NCBI GenBank assembly: GCA_036346405.1
Contig: CM070553.1
Location: 75,022,976 to 75,086,975, forward strand
DNA from: Phyllostachys edulis
Taxonomy: Eukaryota > Streptophyta > Magnoliopsida > Poales > Poaceae
Reading direction: 5' to 3'
DNA length: 64,000 bases
The notes under the pieces were generated by a model. It saw nothing but the letters and a program-made list of their open reading frames with translations, was not told the DNA's origin and made no database searches. Each line of letters begins with the position of its first letter. Within the stretch, counting starts at the first letter, position 1. The position numbers and the translations under genes are program-made. This document shows positions 20,967 to 31,943 of the stretch, piece after piece.

Positions 20967-23617
20967 ATGTCGGAGCAGATTACGAAGTGGTTGCCTTCGG
21001 AATTGGGCAAGAAAAAGCTTGAGGCTTTGGCGAAGATGGGAATGCTCCCAGATAGGAATCTGATTAATTGGAGACCGCGATTTGGAGAGCATTTTCCGAG
21101 CCGTGAAGATGAGGAAATCCCTGTTTTTCTTGCCTACATCGAATGTGGGCTGAGATTACCGGTACACAAATTCCTTCTCCGCGTTCTTGAACATTACGGG
21201 GTGGAATTAGTGAATTTGGCCCCAAATTCGATCGCAAATATCGAGATTTTCGCATATTTATGCGAGGCATATCTGGAATACAACCGAACTTGAAGCTCTT
21301 TAGTTATTTCTCTTGCATGGTGATGGGAAAATCTGCGGCAAAATCAAGCAGACTCTGGGAATGCACATTGCGTCTTCATGACGGGAAGGCCGATGAGTAC
21401 ATCCTCATGTCGCTGAAATCTTCGTGGTCGTCATGGAAAAATCTTGGTTTTACATAGCGATTCTGAAGACGATGGCCTCTACTTACCGAACTAGAGCAAG
21501 TGAAAACCCCAAATGGAAGGAGGCGTAAAGAAGACGAGGATAGTCAAAAGATGGGCGGATGCCATCTATGACTTCTTGTCGGGGCGACTTCGTTGGCATG
21601 TGGTGAGGATTTCACCTTTCGTCGATTAGCCCATTGAAGCTCGGACTCATTCCTGCTCTGGTGCCTTGATCGTGATGAAGCTACCTCGGAAGGTGGTAAG
21701 TCTTTGAGATAAATTCGATTGGTATTTTGATTTGATTAATATATTACCTTAAAATCTGTCTATTCTTCCTACATTAAAGCTCTTTCCTGGGGAAATTAGA
21801 GAACGAGTCGATGATGATGCATGGGGGAGCACGGAGAAAAGGTTTGAATGCCCCAAGATCTTAGCCGTAACTCCTATTGAAGGGAGACTGGCAAGGCTTA
21901 AGGTAATTTAATCAAAAAATCCTTTTACCATGTGTATACATATATTCCGACCAGATTTCCAATCGTGCTCTACATTTGCAGTCGGTCGGATTGCGAATCA
22001 TACAATCTAGTGAGGATCAACGTCCCACCTTAGTTCCGACCGAGTCGTGCCCTGAGGCACTTGAAGGAGATGAATCCCTCGAGGTAATAGAACATTTCGG
22101 AATCATATATGTACGAATTTTTTAGATAAAAGGATTTCTTCACCCAATCAAATTTGTTCTTTGATTTAGGTGGATAAGCCTGAGGGCCCGCAGAATGTAA
22201 CTGCGGAGGTCAGAACTCAGTGGTGGTGCACGACCTTTCGGTTATTCTTGAAAAAAGCGATCTGGAGATTGATGAAACCACTCCCCCAGGCCGGATAGTC
22301 GGGAATGTGGACCTTGATGAACTAGTCGAGGACATAGCTTCCGACATCTTGTTGGAGGATGTGAGGTTCAACAAACCTTCTTTGGTCGAGAACCAAAGAA
22401 AATTGGAGGAGAAGAAAAGGAAGGCTAGCGGCACAGATTTCTCTCTTGCTGCGTTTGAGTCAAATCCCGGAGATTAACAAGGTATGTACAAATGAAAATG
22501 GTCGATAAGTATGTACCTTTAATAATTCCTTGATGATTTGATACTTTGAACTTCCATCTTCGGTTTGCATAGGTCTTCGGTGTTCGGTCGTTTCCACTGT
22601 GTTCTTCCTAAGGACACGCACTGTGGAAGTTCAGATCAGAGCACTTCTCGGGACAAAGTTCCCGAGGAAGTAGTGGTCGAAGAAGCCCCGAGCGGTGACA
22701 AGGGCAGCGGTTGAGTTGGATCCTTTGGTGATTGAAACCCCATCGTGGAGGTAGATGCCTCGAGAGGTCTCAACAGTTCCGATCCTTTGTTGATAACCCT
22801 TCCCAACCTAACAAGTTCCTTTTAGTCCCGATTTATCGAGGATAAGGAGCTTGATGAGGCGTGGCAGAAAGTATCGGATACTCAACTCAAGATGCACCCT
22901 GATTTGATTTTTGCTGGTTATAATGACCAGGCAATTCGGGTAAGTATTCTACGACCAACTTCATAGCTGTTCTTTAAAAAGTTTATAAGAAACTTAAGAA
23001 AGAGAATGCTATTTGTGTAGCATTTGGTCGAGAACTTTGCTGTGATCGGAGGACTGACCCAGCGAGTTAAGGACTTGGAGCAAAAGCACTCCGAGTTGGA
23101 AAGTAAGAACTTTTCCCTTTTGAACTTTTGTTTCTTCTTCAATACTTTGCTCCTCTACAATTATTCTCCCTTATCGTATTCGATAGATCTGGAGAAAATA
23201 AAAGAGGAGGTTGTGGCTGAGAAAGCCAAGACAGCTCTTCTTGAAGAAGAAATAAAAGCTAAAGACCGGTTGATCGCTGAAGCAACGACCAAATATGAAA
23301 CACTTAGCAAAACAAATGAAGGTAATATGTCGTAAACTTGATTTTTCCTTCACTTATGCTTGTGTTCATTAACTGATTTGTTTTTGCAGAGCAAACGCAA
23401 ATCTTGAATGAGTAAAAAAACTCTAAAATTTGAGCAGGATAAGGAGGCGGCTCCTGCTCAAAATATTGATGAAAAGATTCATGCTTTGAACAAGATGATC
23501 TTTGATATGGGATCGAGGATCAAGCTTGCCTACCTTAAGAGATCCAATAGAAAAATGAACTATTTGGGTCAACTTCTAGAGGACCTTAAAGTTACGCTCA
23601 AAACTACTCGGATTTAA
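20967..23617 (+). CDS. Opposite-strand accessory gene in the Tat 3' interior (PF04195-like, multi-exon)
   Basis: The gene runs against the pol genes. ATG at 20967 opens MSEQITKWLPSELGK. The first exon contains the motif typical of the 'putative gypsy type transposon' family: LPVHKFLLRVLEHYGVELV, LAPNSIANIEIFAYLCEAYL. A one-base loss near 21275 (CTGGGA read as CTGGA) shifts frame, and the family pattern continues (LKLFSYFSCMV) to about 21457. Later exon-like blocks are bounded by GT and AG: about 21780-21903, 21982-22083, 22220-22476, 23021-23104, 23188-23321 and 23396-23616. The last ones are coiled-coil rich (LEQKHSELE; EEVVAEKAKTALLEEEIKAK). Accessory genes in this position and orientation are known in Grande/RIRE2-type elements; function is unclear. 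Exon borders are by eye. Confidence 0.66.
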
Positions 23618-23619
23618 TT

Positions 23620-24812
23620 ATGCCTGTGTCTTAAAAGCAAAGCGTTGCAAGTGGAGTTAGTTTTGCTTTGGCAAACCGAAAGCTTCGACCCTCTATAGAT
23701 CTCCAAGCTGTTAAAGATGACTTCAATCGCCCACTGAAGAGGCGAACAAGTTCATGGAAGAACTCGGGCCACTCGGAGATATAGTTGTAGAGGAGATGAA
23801 GGTCGAATCTCCGACAAACAATGAGTTAGGTGGGAATATTTCTTAGAGTAGGTTCTGCAAGTGTAAAAATATTTGAATATCTATGAAAACTTACCTTTTA
23901 TGTCATTGACAAAGCTTTTGTTTATCTGTTTGACTTTTTAAAATTCTCGTATATTTCCTAGCCCCGAACGCTTTATAGTAGAAGAACGTTCTTGTACAAG
24001 CGGTGAGCCAAGAAAGAGAATAAAAGAGGTCATAACCATGTATGTGAGTTTTGAAGGTATGTTTGGATATGTAAGACAAAAGCTGATCGTTCTTGATACT
24101 AGGAAATCAAATGTGGTCGGACTACCATGACGATTTCGACTAGTTATAGATCTTTGTTTGTCATAATGGAAATACCAATCAAAAACACTATATATGGTCG
24201 GAAAAAAGACTTTGTTAAACTTGACATAAGAAGAAATGCAAATATGTATGCAATGATTATAAGTGAACTTTGTTTATATCTATTGTCCCATAGTCCGGCG
24301 AAACTAATGCTAAGACACGAAGGCATCGACATATATTTTTTGAAACGTGTTCAAATTCTATATCCGATCGTAGCGAGGATCGTAAGAAAAGAACCGTCGC
24401 TAGGAAGCTCCTTCCATTAGGCGTGGACCACGTCTAAAAAGGAGAGACTTCGACTAGGAGGCTTTCCGTGTCCCACCGATGAGCAGACAAGAATAGACCG
24501 TAATCTTGAAATAATGAAGCATAATCTTGAATCGTAAGCATATCATTCATGAGATAGTTAGTTGTGTGGCGCTCGATTACTCATTTTCTTTGAGAAAAGA
24601 GTGTAGTCGCGTGGGAATCATTTGAAGAAAATGTTCACGACTAGGACCATAGAGTATCGAGATCCTTAAAAGGATATCGAAGAGAAAAAAATGTCTTCTC
24701 CGACCAGACTAACAATAATAAACGACCAGAATGTAGGTGTATATATATAAGCAAGGTTGCACTTCTTAATTAATTAATGAATTTAATGAAATTGAAATTG
24801 AAAGAATGAAAA
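23620..24812. other. Tat 3' interior without recognisable gene
   Basis: The stretch lies between the accessory gene's last exon and the end of integrase. It is AT-rich, and its short frames (for example 24127-24420 plus) show no known motif. It may hold the 3' UTR of one or both convergent genes. Confidence 0.5.
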
Positions 24813-25740
24813 TTAAACATAGAACTTACGCAATTGATCGATGTTCCAAGAATTTGACAAAATTTGCCCATCAGACATAGCTAGTCGTACGGAACCTGGT
24901 CGGGTGACTTCGACCACAGTGTAAGGACCTTCCCATTTAGGAGAAAGTTTATTGCGATTTGTTTGGCTCTGAATTTTTCTGAAAACCAGATCACCTCTGA
25001 CAAGGCTGCGAGGTCGCACCTTACGACTATGGTACCTTTGCATGGCTTGTTGGTAGGCTAGCGATCGTACAAGGGCTTGGTTTCGCGTTCTTCAAGAAAT
25101 TGGCGTCGTCGAGTCGTCGTTCATTCGATCATTTTCGTCAAAGCGATCGATTCGAAAGCGAGCCAATTTTGAGTTACGGAGGAAGCATGGCTTCAAAGAC
25201 CATAAACCAAAAAGAATGGAGTTTCACCGGTCGCACGATCGTCGTGGTTCGAACGACCCATAACACGAGGGAAGTTCTTTAACCCAAGCTCGACCGTTTG
25301 ATTAAGCGGTGAATACTCGGCGTTTGATCCTCGCATAAGGATACCATTAGCCGCTCAATCGCTCTGTTGCTCTCGTGGATGAGCAATGAAGCAAAATGAA
25401 CTTTGACACCAAGTTCATCGCTGAATTCTCGGAATTGATTGCTTGGAGAATCGGGAACCATTATGCGTGATGATCTGTTGGGTACACCAAATCGCGTGAT
25501 CACATTTTTCAGAGAAATCTCTTAGCGGCCTCGGTTGTTATTTTAACGGCGGCTTGGCTTCAATCCATTTTGTAAACATGTCAATCATGACGAAAAGGAA
25601 TTGAAGCCCCGGTGCTCTTGGGAAAGGTCCTGAATGTCCAATCCCAGGTTGCAAAAGGCCAAGAAAGAGGAATTGTTTGTAAGGCTTGTCTTTGGTGGTG
25701 TACTTATCGGCTATGGCCGACATTGTACACACTTCATCAC
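24813..25740 (-). pseudogene. Tat integrase, frameshifted
   Basis: Integrase joins the cDNA to host DNA. From 25732 leftward the minus strand reads GPFPRAPG...FLFVMIDMFTKWIEAKP (first catalytic Asp block), VITRFGVPNR (25503) before a damaged DNGSQF region, then an ESN.AIER stretch (the DDE Glu block, SNRAIER). Next is a frameshifted connector and the C-terminal domain FRKIQSQTNRNKLSPKWEGP...VRLAMSDG ending at 24813 (start of that frame 25043). At least three single-base indels separate the blocks; several fall at CTGG or CAG contexts. The N-terminal zinc-binding part is not clearly readable between 25740 and 26130. Confidence 0.75.
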
Positions 25741-26137
25741 AAGCTCTTTTGCATCATGAAGGCGGTTGGCGATAATAGCCTTGCCGAAGGCTTTACCGAC
25801 CGTGGTTACAGAGGAATGGTGTGCTCCACGACACCTTCATGGATTTGGTTAGCAATCTAATGCCATCCGTTTGAGATATGCATCTCATCAACACTCCATG
25901 AGATCCTCGTTTATACAAGGTACTTTCGATTAGAGTGTATGATTTGGCTTTTCGTGCTATCGATCGGCCTCTACATCATCTTCTGGAATTGTGTCATCTT
26001 TGAAGATAATTGTAGATCGATGTCATCCATCTCTACCTTGATCGTGATAAATACCAACCGTCAACGACACATGGAGCATCCATGTTCCTTGATTAGTTTG
26101 TTCAACTTGCAAAGAATCATGTATGTTCTCGGAAGGC

Positions 26138-26569
26138 TCAACTACCGAGGGTGAATTGAGTTGCTCGAGAAAAACTCCGGCGGGGACTGTCGACCTCGTG
26201 GAGGCCATCCGTGCCAACCTGAGTGCGCGAGAAGTTTTCCTTTCTAGGAATATGTTGGATCTGAAAACCGAAGAAGTGCTTTTCGAGTTTTCGTACTTCC
26301 GCCAGATAAGATGACATCTTGGTACTCAAGCATTGATACTCTTTCCCCACTTGATTCGCTACTAGTTGAGAATCGCCTTTCACTAGTAATCTGCGAATCC
26401 CGAGCGAACGAGCTGCTCGGAGTCCTGCCAGTAAACCTTCATATTCTGCCACATTATTGGTGGCAGGAAAATTTAACTGGATGGCGTACTTGATGTGTTC
26501 GCCAGTAGGGGATATCAAGACCACTCCAGCCCCCGATCCTTGTAACATCAAGGAACCGTCGAAATACAA
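26138..26569 (-). pseudogene. Tat second RNase H (archaeal-type)
   Basis: The frame opens MYFDGSLMLQGSGAGVVL, continues NNVAEYEGLLAGLRAARSLG and VKGDSQLVANQV, giving the D, E, D catalytic residues of the extra RNase H that characterises Tat-lineage elements. It is the best preserved enzyme domain in the element. The last 30 residues (after HIPRKENF) have shifted frame. Confidence 0.85.
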
Positions 26570-26612
26570 TGTCCACTCGTCGTGGTGTTCGTACTCGGGT
26601 CCTTGGGTGGGT

Positions 26613-27161
26613 TCAGGGTTTGTCCATTCGGCAATGAATTCTGCTATTGCCTGGGACTTTATTGGCGTTTCGTGAAATAAAATGGAGATCGAACGCCCCT
26701 AGCTCGACCGCCCATTTGGCTATTCGTCCTGATGATTCCCTGTTTCCAAGGACTTGACCAAGAGGATATCCGGTAGGTACGACCACTTTGTGGGCCTGAA
26801 AGTAGTGCCTTAGCTTTCTTGAAGACATAAGGAGGCCATAGAGCAACTTTTGTACCTGTGGGTATCTTTCCTTTGGTCCATGTAAGACTTCGCTTACGTA
26901 ATAGACTGGTCGTTGGATATTATCCCTTTCTACAACCAGTACACCGCTGACTATCTGTGGTGTTGCTGCCATGTAAATTAGCAATGTTTCTCCTGATCTC
27001 GGAGAAACTAAAACCGGGGTACTTGTAAGGTACTTTTTAAGTTCCTCAAAGGCATCGTTTGCCTCTTTAGTCCACTCAAAACTCCCATGTTTCCGAAGAA
27101 GTTTAAAGAAAGGTAATCCTTTTTCCCCTAACCTTGCTATGAAACGACTTAACAACGCCAT
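26613..27161 (-). pseudogene. Tat RT C-terminus and first RNase H, degraded
   Basis: ALLSRFIARLGEKGLPFFKL and WTKEANDAFEELKKYL are the thumb/connection of gypsy RT. SGVLVVERDNIQRPVYYVSE, ERYPQVQKLLYGLLMSSRKL and YFQAHKVVV are the RNase H fold. The first catalytic Asp of the RNase H (usually LYLA..) is not conserved (LIYMAATPQ), as is common for this domain in Tat elements. Confidence 0.8.
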
Positions 27162-27394
27162 ACTGACCGGTTAGTTTTGGACTTCCTTCTTCGTGGTCGG
27201 AGGGCATTTGGTCGATGGCGCAATTTTTGCCGGATTTGCTTCAATACCTCTAGCGAAACTAGGAAACCGAAAGCGGTTTTCCAAATAGTGAAACTCCAAC
27301 ACACACTTTTCCGGATTTAACTTGAGGTTATGTCTTCTCAAGTTATTAAAAGTTTCTTGTAAGTCAGAATGTGGTCGCCAGATGTTGGTGGTCT

Positions 27395-27730
27395 TTACGA
27401 CGGATCGTCAACGTAAGCTTCTAGATTCCGACCGATTTGTGGACTAAAGGTTTTTGCATCAACCTTTGAAAAGTTGCACCGGCGTTTTGAGACCAAATGG
27501 CATCTTAATATAACAAGAAGTGCCATATGGGGTGATGAAGGAAGTTTTCTCCTCATCTTCTTTACACATACTAATCTGGTGGTACCACAATACACATCTA
27601 AAAACTTAGTAACTCGCACCCGTAAGTAGAGTCTACCACTTGATCAATGCGAGGAAGGGAAAGTCATCCTTCGGACAAGCCTTATTAAGATCTAAAAGTC
27701 GATACACATTCGCCATTTCCCATTGTTTTT
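27395..27730 (-). pseudogene. Tat reverse transcriptase core, frameshifted
   Basis: The RT copies RNA into cDNA. Readable blocks on the minus strand are DLNKACPKDDFP (about 27650), the YSGYHQ region damaged near 27600, KMPFGLKNAGATFQ reduced to fragments (about 27480), and EAYVDD (27404-27423) holding the YxDD active site. The N-terminal block (KLLKARFIREVDHPQWLAN) lies in the end of the upstream frame near 27750-27830. Multiple one-base indels break it. Confidence 0.75.
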
Positions 27731-28933
27731 CTAACCATTACAGATTGGCAAGCCATTGTGGGTGGTCGACTTCACGAATAAATCTAGCTTTGAGAAGCTT
27801 GTCAATCTCCGACTAGATTGCTTCCTTCCGATCGGTCGTAAACGTCGTAGTTTCGCTGATCGGTTTTTGTCGCCGAGAGCAAGCTCGTGCTCGATCACCT
27901 CGGGGACTCGAGCATATCGGACGCTTGCGAGCAAACCGTCTGATTCGCTCGGAGGAAGGAGACGGCGACTCTTCCTATTTAGGGTCGAGTCTTGCCCCAC
28001 CGTAATCTTCTTGGCGGTTGGATGCGGATGTCTTGACCCATGTGACGACTTGACGCTGTCCGGAGAAGCGCTTTTGTCGAGTGGTACCTCCTTTGTCTGG
28101 TCGGATGGTTTGGGTGTCATCTTTGGCCTCGAGTGCTTGACCTGCATGGGAGTCGGGTTAACCTCTCTGGTCGGAAGTTCATCAACCAGTGCAAAGGATT
28201 TCCGATCGCATACATAAGCCATTTTCTGATCTCCTCGAATAGTGATGACTCCCTTCGGCCCTGGCATTTTCAAACTTTGATAACCGTAATGCGTGGCTAT
28301 CAAGAATTTTGCTAATGCTGGTCGACCGAGAATTCCGTTGTATGCGGATTCGAAGTTTACTACATCAAACGGAATCCTCTCTGTTCGGAAGTTGTCAGGC
28401 TTTCCGAACGTAACTGGTAAGGAAACTTGTCCTATCGGTTTAGCGGTAGAACCCGGAACTATGCCATGAAAAGCATATTTCACAGGTTTCACCTTTGACA
28501 TGGGGACCTGCATTTCTTCTAAAGCTCCCACAAATAATATATTCAAAGAACTACCCCCATCTACTAAGACCCGATTAACCCGACAATTATTAATAGTTGG
28601 TTCAACAACGATAGGGAACCTACCCGGTCGAGTCGATGGGATGAGGCAGTCGTCTTTGCTGAAGGAAATTGCGGTGTTCGACCACTTCGAGTGCTTGATT
28701 ACAGTCGGAGATTCGACTAGGTTGACCTCTCGCTCCATGGCCTTCAGATGACATCTGGACTCGTATGAAGAAGATCCTCCAAAAATCATGTTGACTGTGT
28801 GTTGGGGATCCTGGTACTCCATCTCTTCGTCGCCATCCTTGTCCTTTTTGGAGCTCGTTTCTCCATGTTCCTGTATTGCGGGAAATGGTCCTTTACCTGC
28901 ATAATAATCCTCCGCTTTCTTTTGCGAGACCAC
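27731..28933 (-). CDS. Tat protease region (aspartic protease), 400-residue open frame
   Basis: This is the longest intact frame of the element. It carries an acidic linker, then TVNMIFGG, MEREVNLV, and the protease core around VDGGSSLNILF (residues 124-134, the D-S/T-G site seen here as DGG) with ILGRPALAKF (about 200). Aspartic protease matures the polyprotein. The C-terminal 140 residues are a basic, proline-rich spacer typical of Tat elements, and the last part runs out of the RT frame. It joins gag on the right by a frameshift near 28900. Confidence 0.8.
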   Translation of the reverse strand: MVSQKKAEDYYAGKGPFPAIQEHGETSSKKDKDGDEEMEYQDPQHTVNMIFGGSSSYESRCHLKAMEREVNLVESPTVIKHSKWSNTAISFSKDDCLIPSTRPGRFPIVVEPTINNCRVNRVLVDGGSSLNILFVGALEEMQVPMSKVKPVKYAFHGIVPGSTAKPIGQVSLPVTFGKPDNFRTERIPFDVVNFESAYNGILGRPALAKFLIATHYGYQSLKMPGPKGVITIRGDQKMAYVCDRKSFALVDELPTREVNPTPMQVKHSRPKMTPKPSDQTKEVPLDKSASPDSVKSSHGSRHPHPTAKKITVGQDSTLNRKSRRLLPPSESDGLLASVRYARVPEVIEHELALGDKNRSAKLRRLRPIGRKQSSRRLTSFSKLDLFVKSTTHNGLPICNG

Positions 28934-31066
28934 GGCAGTCGCAGATCATGCCACCGCTCTTTGGTGAAGTGGACACCACTTCTTGTTAAATGCAGAATCC
29001 TTGGTCGGAGCTTTTGCCTTGCTTCGACCGGCATAGTCCTTCTTGCCCTTCTGAACTTTTCTCGAACAGCGAGGACTTCTTTGTCGTCGAACTGCGGTTC
29101 TTTTTCTTCTTGAGAGACTTCTTGTTCTTTTTCTCCTGTTTGTCCAGTGGTGGGAATCTTGTCTTTCCGATCAATGGCTTCACACCACTCGATTGCTTCG
29201 CTAGCGGTGGCATACTTATCCGCCATATCAAAAAGCTCAGCGGTTGTTCTTGGAGGGTTCATTGCTATGTCCTCTGTAAACCGCCGATTCCTCATACTGT
29301 TTTAAAAGCTTTGAATAACGAGAGGATTCTGCGACTTCGGTATAGAGTTACGAACCTAGTGAACCTCTTGATATATTGACGTAAAGTCTCATCGATCCTG
29401 CCGGATTACGTGGAGATCGTCCTCCTTCCTGTGGCGATCGACGTACCACTCGAAGTTGGCAATCGAAGATCACGAGTTGTTCCCAAGTATATATTGATCC
29501 GACCGGTAAGTTTAACAACCACGGCCAAGGCGGACCCTTCGAGCACGGTGGGTAAATAGTTGGCCATTACATTCTCATCGCCACCAGCAGCCACGATGGC
29601 GGTGGTATATATTGGAGAAATTCCAATGGGTTTTGAGTTCCATTGAATTTGTCCAAGTTGGCTTGGCGGAACCGGTTAGGCTAACGCACGACTTGGAGCC
29701 CCGCAGAGAAGGCTCGACAACCTGTGATTGATTCATGGCGTCTTCTCTCGGGAAGGTGCGGATTATGTCGATGGGAGACCGATCCCTAGGATTGGGACGC
29801 TGGAACTCGGTGTACCGATCCGTCGTGGACACCTTGATATGATGCCTCCGACCGCCCACTTGGTTCAAACGATGTCGGAGATCGTTAGGTCCTAGTGGTG
29901 GTTCCTCTCGACACGATGGGGAGTAGCTTCTTGGAATAACCTTCTCCCTCGTGACTCCTTGGTCGGAATCGCCGAGGAGGTCTCGGTATCGATCGCTCTC
30001 TGGTATGACCGTGTTGTCCCTATTTGAGGGAGGAGCGTTGGGATGAAGTCATAGTCTGACTTCCTAAAACCCTCTGTTCCCGATACGCTTCCGTTCGCTG
30101 CATGGTCTGTTGGAGAATTTCGGATACTTGACCTACGAGTTGTACAAAACTAGGCGTTCCTGCTAGAGCAGAATCGGAATTATTCAACATGTTTTGAATA
30201 CGTCGCAAGTTTTTTACAGTTACCGAAGGTCTCAGGGGGTTCATACTAGTCGTAGGTGTATGCCTGTCTGAACCTTCCCCTGACCTTCGGATTTGTTCGG
30301 TCCCATCAGTCACTCTGGGTGGGGCAGTGCCAGGCGAGTTAACTGATTGACGTCAATTAGTTCCGTTGCCTCCGGAAGTTGGTGCTTGACGGCCCGGATC
30401 ATCTCTAACAACACGTGATGGCGTGGTAGAGAGTGTAGGACCGTGCAGGGCATCTTGATCTTCATCTCCGATCGCGTTGACTTCGTGCTTCCAAAGATTG
30501 ATCTTCCGATGAGCTTCCATCATAACTAATGGAGAGCTTGTCGATGCTTCGCGCTGAATCTTCCACGATGGAGATCGGTCGGAGATGAGCACTTCTGAGG
30601 TCTTCACCGATCCGACGAACCGCGGTCAGATGTCGAGTGTGATCATCCCCACATGGCCTCGACCGGTGGAGGTTTCATCGACACGCTTATCAGTGACGGT
30701 TGACTCGGAATTGCCGTGAAGCGAGAGTATCTTTCACCATGATTTCATCAATGGTATAGAGTTTTCCGGTGATGGGGCTGAAATTTCTTCACCTGTTTCG
30801 CCGGTCGAGAAGACCGGGCTTGAAGAGATCCTCTGGCATTCCGAATTGGTCGGAACGGCCGGTTCTCCTGGTTGCGCCACCAGTAGTGGTGGCGCATCTT
30901 CATCCATCCGGTCGACCTCGCTAACGTCGGCGACGTGCGAGCCGGCGGAGGAGGAAGAGGAGGATGACCCGCCATTTTCTTCCATGGCGCGGATACATCC
31001 TTCCATGTCGAGGTCGGCGTAGTCCGCCAAATCGAACCAGTTTTCCTCATCCCAAACTCCGGGCAT
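28786..31066 (-). pseudogene. Tat gag, broken into several frames
   Basis: The first frame starts at 31066 (MPGVWDEENWFDLADYADLD, acidic, with a serine run). Pieces follow at 30353-30607, 30020-30313 (LVGQVSEILQQTMQRT), 29575-29868, 29406-29594 (GGDENVMANYLPTVLEGSA, the gag core) and 28786-29295 (ELFDMADKYATASEA, then a basic tail). Gag forms the particle. One break is diagnosable: an extra base turns CCTGG into CCGTGG near 29530 and hides the expected tryptophan. Confidence 0.75.
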
Positions 31067-31144
31067 AGTCGAATGAGCGATTGCAGAGATTTTGGGCGAG
31101 GATTTTCTTGAGCGAAGAATTTTCTTCAGGAAACTTATGCCTTC

Positions 31145-31163
31145 TTCCCCACGGACGGCGCCA
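31145..31163 (-). other. Primer binding site of the Tat element (tRNA-Asp type)
   Basis: The minus strand reads TGGCGCCGTCCGTGGGGA starting two bases inside the LTR. It matches the complement of the plant tRNA-Asp 3' end at 14 of 18 positions, including the outer nine. tRNA-Asp priming is typical of Tat and Athila elements. Confidence 0.75.
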
Positions 31164-31165
31164 GC

Positions 31166-31938
31166 TGTCGACGATCAAGTCGCCGATCTTACGAAAATGA
31201 ACGACGAAAATGACGTGGAATATCCTGGAATGGAATGGGGGTCGCTCTTTATTGATATGAACTGGGTTTTACAAGATGTGGCTAAGTACTACCCTGAATT
31301 ACACTAAATGGGGGAATGTCTAATCGGGTAATCAGACTTAGAATATGAGTCTAAGTCTGATTATCTAGCCTCTAATTCCACCGCTTAGGCTTCTGTGTAT
31401 TCTGTTGAACTGTCTTTGTTCTTGTCTTTGTTGGTCTTGGTTTTCTTGTCTCTCTCGGCCTTATTGTGTCTGTGTCTGCGTGTGCGTCTGCGTGTGTCCC
31501 TTTGTCTTCTGCGCTTCACCTTTAAATAACTTCCGAAGAGGTGGCGATTACTCTGGAGAAGACGTCCTCGTGAAACGTTACGATCGGTCGGAACGGTGGA
31601 AGCGATTAACAACGTGCTAACTTCCTTGCGGTTGCCTGTGAAAAGCTTAACCGTAGGGTGGTTAATAGTCAGTGTCTCAGGGTTGTACCATCGCATGGTT
31701 TGGAACGTATAGCACGTGTTCCATTTATCATACGATAAGAAATACCAGTCCAGTAATTTTACGAGCGGTTATCTGGTCGGGGATTAGGCACAAAGCCTCA
31801 TCCGACCAGGGTACCCATTAAGTAACCTCTGGAATACTAACGACCAGGGAGGTCGTTAGTCTTAGGGGTCACGACCATGTAGACGTATGGTCTTTTATTA
31901 TGTATTAAAATAATACATAGAGGTTTTAATCCTCGTCA
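31166..31938 (-). repeat. Tat element 5' LTR (773 bp)
   Basis: On the minus strand it begins TGACGAGGATTAAAACC and ends CGTCGACA. The target duplication AGGTC follows at 31939-31943 (plus). Confidence 0.93.
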
Positions 31939-31943
31939 AGGTC

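Larger units (their letters stand above)
19818..31938 (-). mobile_element. Tat-lineage Ty3/gypsy retrotransposon, complete, 12.1 kb
   Basis: It is flanked by a perfect 5-bp target duplication AGGTC (19813-19817 and 31939-31943). LTRs are 19818-20584 (3', minus) and 31166-31938 (5', minus). A tRNA-Asp-type primer site, a polypurine tract and the order gag, protease, RT, RNase H, second RNase H, integrase are all on the minus strand. A long 3' interior carries an opposite-strand gene. A second archaeal-type RNase H and a tRNA-Asp primer are hallmarks of the Tat (Retand-like) lineage. LTRs differ only by scattered changes, so insertion is recent relative to the surrounding elements. Confidence 0.92.

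Noticed and set aside
29600..30000. Separate host gene upstream of gag
   Set aside because: The short minus-strand frames are shifted pieces of the Tat gag between recognisable gag blocks.
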